10,930 bases of DNA from Villigracilis sp900696595 (GTDB taxonomy: Bacteria; Chloroflexota; Anaerolineae; Anaerolineales; Villigracilaceae), in contig SZPH01000102.1 of NCBI GenBank assembly GCA_030263615.1, positions 1 to 10,930 of the forward strand, given 5' to 3'. How positions within the stretch are numbered: position 1 is the first letter of the stretch; the number at the start of each line of letters is the position of its first letter. This document shows positions 6,703 through 10,930 of the stretch, piece by piece. A program made the position numbers and the translations under genes. The notes under the pieces were generated by a model. It searched no databases. It had not been told where the DNA came from and worked only from the letters and a program-made list of their open reading frames with translations.

Positions 6703-7341
6703 ATGGAAAAACAAAACAACTTCAAATCGTGGATCGCCGTCCTGACCGCGCTGGTGACGGTGTTGGGCGCGTCGGCTGCGTGTCTGGCGTCGGTTGCGGT
6801 TTCGAACGCGAGCGACAACGACTTCGCCGGATTGGACGCTTCAATCCGGGCGCAAAAAGCCGAGATCATCAACCATGTTTACGCCTACGAACATTATCGC
6901 GCGTTCACGGCTTACTTCCGCTATAATGAACTCGGCTATCTGATGCACGACCCGGAGGCGGACGCGGATACGAGCGCGCGCAACGCGGCGGCGCAACAGG
7001 AACTGTGGGGCGTGGCAAGCGGAATCAGTTCCGTTTTCTTCAAGCCGAGATATATCAATCCGGACGGGCAATACGATATCGAGCAGGAATTGCAGGAAGC
7101 CCTCGCGCAGGACGCGCAGGATGCCGACCTGAACGTCGCGCCTTATTTCGAAGAATCGGACCATTTGCGCCGGCAATCTTCGTTTCTTACCGCAGATATG
7201 ATCGTGATCGCCTTCTCGTTCTGGTTCTTCACCCTCGCCCAGGCGACCGAGAAAAAGATAAAGTATTTCTGGGCGATCCTCGGCGCGCTTACCGGGCTGG
7301 CTGGCGTCGCCGGAATCGTCATCGGGAGATTTATGATATGA
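6703..7341 (+). CDS. Three-helix membrane protein, paralogue of the next gene's N-terminal domain
   Basis: I do not recognise a named family. The 212 residues have a helix at about 10-33, an outward-facing soluble region (34-162), a helix at 163-180, a basic loop EKKIK (183-187) and a helix at about 188-208. Positive-inside bias puts the N-terminus inside and the 130-residue domain outside. That domain shares ordered motifs with the following protein: YAYE then AF (60-68), ELGY (76-79), PRYINP (115-120) and TAD (163-165). The start is backed by AGGAGAAGAG (from 6690), eight bases upstream. The stop overlaps the next start as ATGA, so the two are translationally coupled and probably form a complex. 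The role is unknown; sensing or scaffolding at the cell surface is a guess. Confidence 0.8.
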   Translation: MEKQNNFKSWIAVLTALVTVLGASAACLASVAVSNASDNDFAGLDASIRAQKAEIINHVYAYEHYRAFTAYFRYNELGYLMHDPEADADTSARNAAAQQELWGVASGISSVFFKPRYINPDGQYDIEQELQEALAQDAQDADLNVAPYFEESDHLRRQSSFLTADMIVIAFSFWFFTLAQATEKKIKYFWAILGALTGLAGVAGIVIGRFMI

Positions 7342-9026
7342 AACCCGAATCCGCCAAAGAACAACGCTTCGAGAATATGGCGACGATTCTGATCGCCTCC
7401 GTCGCGATCTGGGTCGCCATTACGGCATACTTCCATAATTACGCCTCGAACATCTCAGATCAGGCGCGGAGGCGCGCCCAACAGTACGCCATCGAAGCCA
7501 CCAAGCGCGAAGTGAACGGCGCGATCCAGTTCAGTTACGAGTGGCAGGGCGCGTTCCAAACCTGGCGGGAGATCGGCTGGCAGATCGCCGCCGCGCAACA
7601 AAACGGCGATACCGCCGCGGTCGAACGGCTTCTGGCATTGCAGGAACGCGTTCTGACCCTGAGTAAACTGCTCGGACCGCAATACTTCGACCCGGCTGTA
7701 GGCTGGCCCGATTCCAGCAAATATGAGGCGGAGTCGTACCTTGTCGAATCAACGCGGCTCTCCGAGACCTATCTTGCCGAATCTGAACTTGGCAATTTCA
7801 CAGACAGCACGGCCGACTCGCTCATCGTGCAGATCACCCTGCTGACAGTTTCGCTCTCTTTATACGGTCTTTCGATGGCGTTGAAGGGCAGGGTGCGCTG
7901 GCTGTTCATCGTCGTCGGATCGGGCGTTGTCGGTTTCTGCGTGTTATGGCTGGGGTGGTCGCTTCTCGAACTGCTCATCCGTCCCGAAGTGGACACCAAG
8001 GCGATTCAGGCGTACGCCGACGGCGTGGGACTGGAATATCAGGGACGCCACCAGGAGGCAATAGACAAATTCACCCTCGCGATTGAAGAGAATCAATATT
8101 ACGCCAAGGCGTATTACGAGCGCGGGCTTTGCTATTATGCGATGGGCGATCTGCAAACCGCCCTGACGGAAATGGAAGCCGCGCGCGCGCAAGGATTGGA
8201 CGACACCAGCGTCAATTGGAATCTCGGTTGGACGTATTATCTCGTCGGCGAATACGAAAAAGCCCTCGAAGCCAACGAGCGCGTTCTGGGCGCAACCCCC
8301 GAAGTGCTGGGCGTGCGAATGAACAACGCGATCAGTTATCTGGCGCTGGGCGATTTCGAGAACGCGCAGGCGCAGTACGACCTGTTGATCGCGGAGGCGC
8401 AAAAACAGGTGGACAACGCCCACAACAACAACGCCGAACCCTCCGCCTCCCTATGGTATTACATGGACGCCGGGGCGCTCGACCTGCAAAACCTGATTGA
8501 CACACTCGACAACAACCCCAAACCCTGGACGCAGGCGCCCGGCTCCGACCTGATCCGCGGAGACCATGCCGCGATCCGCGATTTTGCCCTGAAACAAATG
8601 AAGCGCCTGAAAGAATCAACCGTCGCGCTCGAATATACCGGCAAACTCCCCACCTCGGGCGGAAACATCCGGGTCGAGCCTTTTGTATTCGGGCAGATTA
8701 CGGGCGCGGACGAACAGGGCTTGATCACCGGCTTTGAACCCGCCGCAAACAACGTCATCCCTTACGGCGAAGAATCGTTTTCCATCGAATTCACCTACAG
8801 CGGCGACGCCCCACAGGAAATGCTGTGGAAGGTCTACTTCAACGGCTACGAAGACCAATCCCTGCGCGTCGTGGATAAGACCGACATCAGCAGCGGAAAC
8901 ACCTGGTACAAGACCTTCGGCTACACCTACACCAACGTCTTCATCCTCGGCGCCGGGGAATACCTGGTGGAACTCTACGCGGACAACATCCTCGTCCAAA
9001 GCGGAACCTTCTACGTGCAAGAGTAG
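7338..9026 (+). CDS. Membrane-anchored TPR protein with C-terminal beta domain
   Basis: This 562-residue protein has a helix at about 14-32, an outward region (33-161), a helix at 162-181, a basic loop KGRVR (183-187), a helix at 188-214, then about four TPR-type helix pairs (219-358). These include GRHQEAIDKFTLAIEENQ, AYYERGLCYYAMGDLQTAL, NWNLGWTYYLVGEYEKALE and NAISYLALGDFENAQAQY. A helical linker leads to a beta-rich domain (about 450-562) ending in GEYLVELYADNILVQSGTFY, a pattern like immunoglobulin-type surface domains. Topology places TPR and beta domains outside. Residues 1-214 match the preceding protein by shared motifs. The start at 7338 overlaps the upstream stop by four bases; the frame stays open to 7005 but that part only shadows the upstream gene. 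No enzymatic motif is seen, so a binding or assembly role is likely. Confidence 0.82.
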   Translation: MKPESAKEQRFENMATILIASVAIWVAITAYFHNYASNISDQARRRAQQYAIEATKREVNGAIQFSYEWQGAFQTWREIGWQIAAAQQNGDTAAVERLLALQERVLTLSKLLGPQYFDPAVGWPDSSKYEAESYLVESTRLSETYLAESELGNFTDSTADSLIVQITLLTVSLSLYGLSMALKGRVRWLFIVVGSGVVGFCVLWLGWSLLELLIRPEVDTKAIQAYADGVGLEYQGRHQEAIDKFTLAIEENQYYAKAYYERGLCYYAMGDLQTALTEMEAARAQGLDDTSVNWNLGWTYYLVGEYEKALEANERVLGATPEVLGVRMNNAISYLALGDFENAQAQYDLLIAEAQKQVDNAHNNNAEPSASLWYYMDAGALDLQNLIDTLDNNPKPWTQAPGSDLIRGDHAAIRDFALKQMKRLKESTVALEYTGKLPTSGGNIRVEPFVFGQITGADEQGLITGFEPAANNVIPYGEESFSIEFTYSGDAPQEMLWKVYFNGYEDQSLRVVDKTDISSGNTWYKTFGYTYTNVFILGAGEYLVELYADNILVQSGTFYVQE

Positions 9027-9102
9027 ACGCGGCAGGCTTCCCCCCGTTTCAACGCCAGTCGCCGGGAGCGTTTCCGCCCAACGAACCGTCATCCGTCATT
9101 CC

Positions 9103-9843
9103 ATGTCTCTCATCCGTTATCTGATCTTCGACCTCGGCGGCACGCTCATGCGCGCCCGCGACGATTGGGGTCCTCTGCTCGATAAAGCCGACGCGGCATT
9201 AGCCCGATCGCTGGCGCAAAACGACATTGCATTGGACGCAAAGGTCTTCCGCGCGCGCCTGCATCAATATTACGAACAACGCGACAAGGATTTCCAGGAA
9301 ACCACCTATCACTTCGTCCTGCGCGAACTGCTCAAAGAGTTGGGGCATGTCGAGGTCGCAGAATCCGTCCTCAGGTCCGCTTTGGACGCGCTCTACTCCG
9401 TCACCCAAAAGAACTGGGAGTTGGAATCCGACGCCGCCGAAACTCTTGCAAAGTTGAAAAGCGAAGGTTATCGAACCGGCATATTTTCCAACGCCGGAGA
9501 CGACAGGGACGTGCAGGAATTAATTGACGGCTTCGGCCTCCGCGTCCATCTCGATTTCGTCCTCACCTCGGCGGCGTGTTTTTATCGCAAGCCGCATCCG
9601 CGCGCGTTCGAGATCGCGCTCGCGCAATGGAACGCCACTCCCGACGAAGCCGCCATGATCGGCGACAGCCTCGAAGCGGATATCCTCGGCGCCGGTCGGG
9701 CGGGGATGACCTCGATCTGGATTACGCGCCGCGCCCGCTTCAAGGATGAAGACATCCGCCGCATCAAACCGGACTTTAGCATTCGCAAACTCCCCGAACT
9801 TTTTCCCACGCTGGAGCGGATTGCCCTCTCGCGCGAAAAGTAA
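9103..9843 (+). CDS. HAD-superfamily hydrolase
   Basis: This 246-residue haloacid dehalogenase-like protein has motif I IFDLGGTL (8-15) with nucleophile Asp10, motif II IFSNAG (127-132) with Ser129, motif III YRKPHPRAF (161-169) with Lys163, and motif IV IGDSLEADILGAGRAGM (186-202) with Asp188 and Asp193. An alpha-helical cap (about 18-105) lies between motifs I and II, as in subfamily I. The usual second Asp of DxD is Gly12, as in some HAD phosphatases of the DLGN type. The start at 9103 makes motif I begin a few residues in, as is normal; the open frame upstream overlaps the TPR gene and is not protein-like. There is no ribosome binding site; two CCGTCAT copies (9086-9099) precede the start. 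The substrate, probably a small phosphorylated metabolite, is unknown. Confidence 0.88.
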   Translation: MSLIRYLIFDLGGTLMRARDDWGPLLDKADAALARSLAQNDIALDAKVFRARLHQYYEQRDKDFQETTYHFVLRELLKELGHVEVAESVLRSALDALYSVTQKNWELESDAAETLAKLKSEGYRTGIFSNAGDDRDVQELIDGFGLRVHLDFVLTSAACFYRKPHPRAFEIALAQWNATPDEAAMIGDSLEADILGAGRAGMTSIWITRRARFKDEDIRRIKPDFSIRKLPELFPTLERIALSREK

Positions 9844-9874
9844 CGCAAATCTATAGGCTTGCTTACTGACGGGG

Positions 9875-9880
9875 TAAAAT
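9875..9880 (+). promoter_or_regulatory. -10 box placed for leaderless transcription of the EamA gene
   Basis: TAAAAT in GGTAAAATA ends seven bases before the ATG at 9888, so transcription would begin at or one base from the start codon. No ribosome binding site is present between box and ATG. No good -35 hexamer is visible. Confidence 0.5.
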
Positions 9881-9887
9881 ACCTTCC

Positions 9888-10781
9888 ATGCCCCGCCGAC
9901 GAATCCTCCCCTACATCGCGCTATTGGTCGGAATCGCATCCTTGAGCCTTTCTGCCATGTTCGTGCGCTGGGCGGAAGCCCCCGGAACGATAACCGGGTT
10001 CTACCGCCTGCTGATTGCAACCTCTCTCCTGACTCCACTCTTCATCCGGCAGAGTATCCGGCTCGGAAGAATCGAAAAAAAACTGCTTCTCTTTCCGCTC
10101 CTGGGAGGCATGTTTACCGCCTTCGATTTCGCGCTCTGGAACACCTCGGTGCAATACACGTCCGCGGCAAACGCCACTCTGCTGGGCAACACCGCTCCGC
10201 TGTGGGTTGCGCTGATCGCGTTCTTTTTTCTGCGTGAAAAAATAAAGGGCGTCTTTTGGCTCGGTCTGGCGCTCGCGCTGGCAGGCGCGGCGCTTGTCAT
10301 GGGAAGCGACTTTCTCGTCCATCCCTCGCTCGGCTTCGGCGACCTGCTGGCGTGCGCGGCGGCGGTTTTCTACGCCTTTTATCAGCTTGTCACCCAGCGC
10401 GGAAGGGCGCGCATTGATCTATTTCGCTATGCCTGGCTGGTGTGCGTCAGCGCGACGATCTTCATCTTCGCCGTCAATCTTTATCTCGGAAATTCCTTCA
10501 CGGGTTATTCGACGCGCGCATGGACGGTCTTTTTCGCCACTGCGGTCGTCTCGCAGGTGATCGGCTACCTTTCCGTCGCCTATGCGCTGGGTTATCTGCC
10601 CGCCTCCGTCGTTGCGCCCACCCTGGTGGGTCAGCCTATTCTGACAGCCATCCTCGCCATTCCGCTGCTTGGTGAAATCCCAGCCCCCATCCAATGGACG
10701 GGCGGGGCGATTGCGCTGGCTGGAATTTATATTGTCCACCAATCCCACAGGCAAACCCGGGAGGAAACCCCGAATGCCTGA
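9888..10781 (+). CDS. EamA/DMT-family permease
   Basis: This integral membrane protein of 297 residues belongs to the drug/metabolite transporter superfamily, whose members usually export amino acids, metabolites or drugs. It shows about ten hydrophobic helices in two EamA repeats, roughly 8-139 and 151-285. Family features include FVRWAEAPGTITGFYRLLIA (25-44), the first-repeat end APLWVALIAFFFLREKI (103-119) and the second-repeat end LVGQPILTAILAIPLLGEI (246-264), each with the typical helix-Glu pattern. The N-terminus MPRRR is basic and should be cytoplasmic. It starts 44 bases after the HAD gene with its own -10 box and ends 19 bases before the STAS-domain gene. The transported compound cannot be inferred. 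Confidence 0.92.
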   Translation: MPRRRILPYIALLVGIASLSLSAMFVRWAEAPGTITGFYRLLIATSLLTPLFIRQSIRLGRIEKKLLLFPLLGGMFTAFDFALWNTSVQYTSAANATLLGNTAPLWVALIAFFFLREKIKGVFWLGLALALAGAALVMGSDFLVHPSLGFGDLLACAAAVFYAFYQLVTQRGRARIDLFRYAWLVCVSATIFIFAVNLYLGNSFTGYSTRAWTVFFATAVVSQVIGYLSVAYALGYLPASVVAPTLVGQPILTAILAIPLLGEIPAPIQWTGGAIALAGIYIVHQSHRQTREETPNA

Positions 10782-10800
10782 GCAAAGGAGTCGTTCGGAC

Positions 10801-10930
10801 ATGCTCGAAATGACCTCTTCCACACAAACGGGACGCTTTCCGATCACAATCATCCGCGTCGCCGGGAATGTGGATACGTCCAATTACCAGACATTTCAGG
10901 AATACCTGAACAAGCAGGTGGCGGACGGCG
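10801..10930 (+). CDS. STAS-domain protein, 5' part (anti-sigma factor antagonist-like)
   Basis: The frame is open to the window edge, giving 43 visible residues. After a short polar lead comes FPITIIRVAGNVDTSNYQTF, then QEYLNKQVADG. This matches the first strand, G-x-x-D turn and first helix of STAS domains found in anti-sigma factor antagonists (SpoIIAA/RsbV type). The chosen start has AAAGGAG (10784-10790) ten bases upstream. An in-frame ATG at 10774 overlaps the permease gene and would lack this site; ATG 10810 is also possible. The phosphorylatable Ser/Thr lies beyond the window, so regulatory competence cannot be judged. The name rests on a short stretch only. Confidence 0.6.
   Translation, partial: MLEMTSSTQTGRFPITIIRVAGNVDTSNYQTFQEYLNKQVADG

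Noticed and set aside
7005..7337. Upstream extension of the TPR protein frame
   Set aside because: It shadows the preceding membrane protein; the ATGA overlap and the helix-led N-terminus support 7338.
8734..9102. Upstream extension of the HAD frame giving a 369-residue fusion
   Set aside because: The extra part is a Thr/Ser/Pro-rich shadow of the TPR gene; HAD motif I normally lies near the N-terminus, as it does from 9103.

Overview
The window is a compact stretch of a moderately GC-rich bacterial chromosome, with mostly housekeeping and accessory metabolic genes on the + strand and one gene (acyl carrier protein) on the - strand. The gene content (two-subunit succinyl-CoA synthetase, type 2 isopentenyl-diphosphate isomerase, GctA/GctB-type CoA-transferase), -10 boxes sitting directly in front of start codons, and short degenerate intergenic repeats would suit an uncultured Chloroflexota of the Anaerolineae type. 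That placement is an inference from style; no rRNA or marker alignment was available.

Layout. Positions 1-195 hold a degenerate short repeat and a likely -10 box. sucC (196-1329) and sucD (1336-2199) form a tight operon for the succinyl-CoA/succinate step of the TCA cycle. Just after sucD lies a 100-bp element with inverted ends (2205-2304), then a strong hairpin terminator (2320-2344) serving the convergent acp gene (2368-2604, - strand). acp has a good sigma-70 promoter. The FMN-dependent isomerase fni (2691-3719) runs the other way.

A likely operon at 3786-6644 follows: a small two-helix membrane protein, a GctA-like CoA-transferase subunit, an alpha/beta hydrolase, and a GctB-like CoA-transferase subunit. 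A hydrolase between the two subunit genes suggests all three handle the same acyl-CoA or its free acid.

Next are two overlapping membrane-protein genes (6703-7341 and 7338-9026). Comparing them by eye shows they share a three-helix domain with four matching motifs. The second copy adds TPR repeats and a C-terminal beta domain, predicted to face outward. This pair is the least explained part of the window. The rest is a HAD-family hydrolase (9103-9843), an EamA/DMT exporter-type permease with a probable leaderless promoter (9888-10781), and the 5' part of a STAS-domain gene cut by the window end (10801-10930).

I found no CRISPR array, insertion sequence, tRNA, rRNA or recognised defence system.
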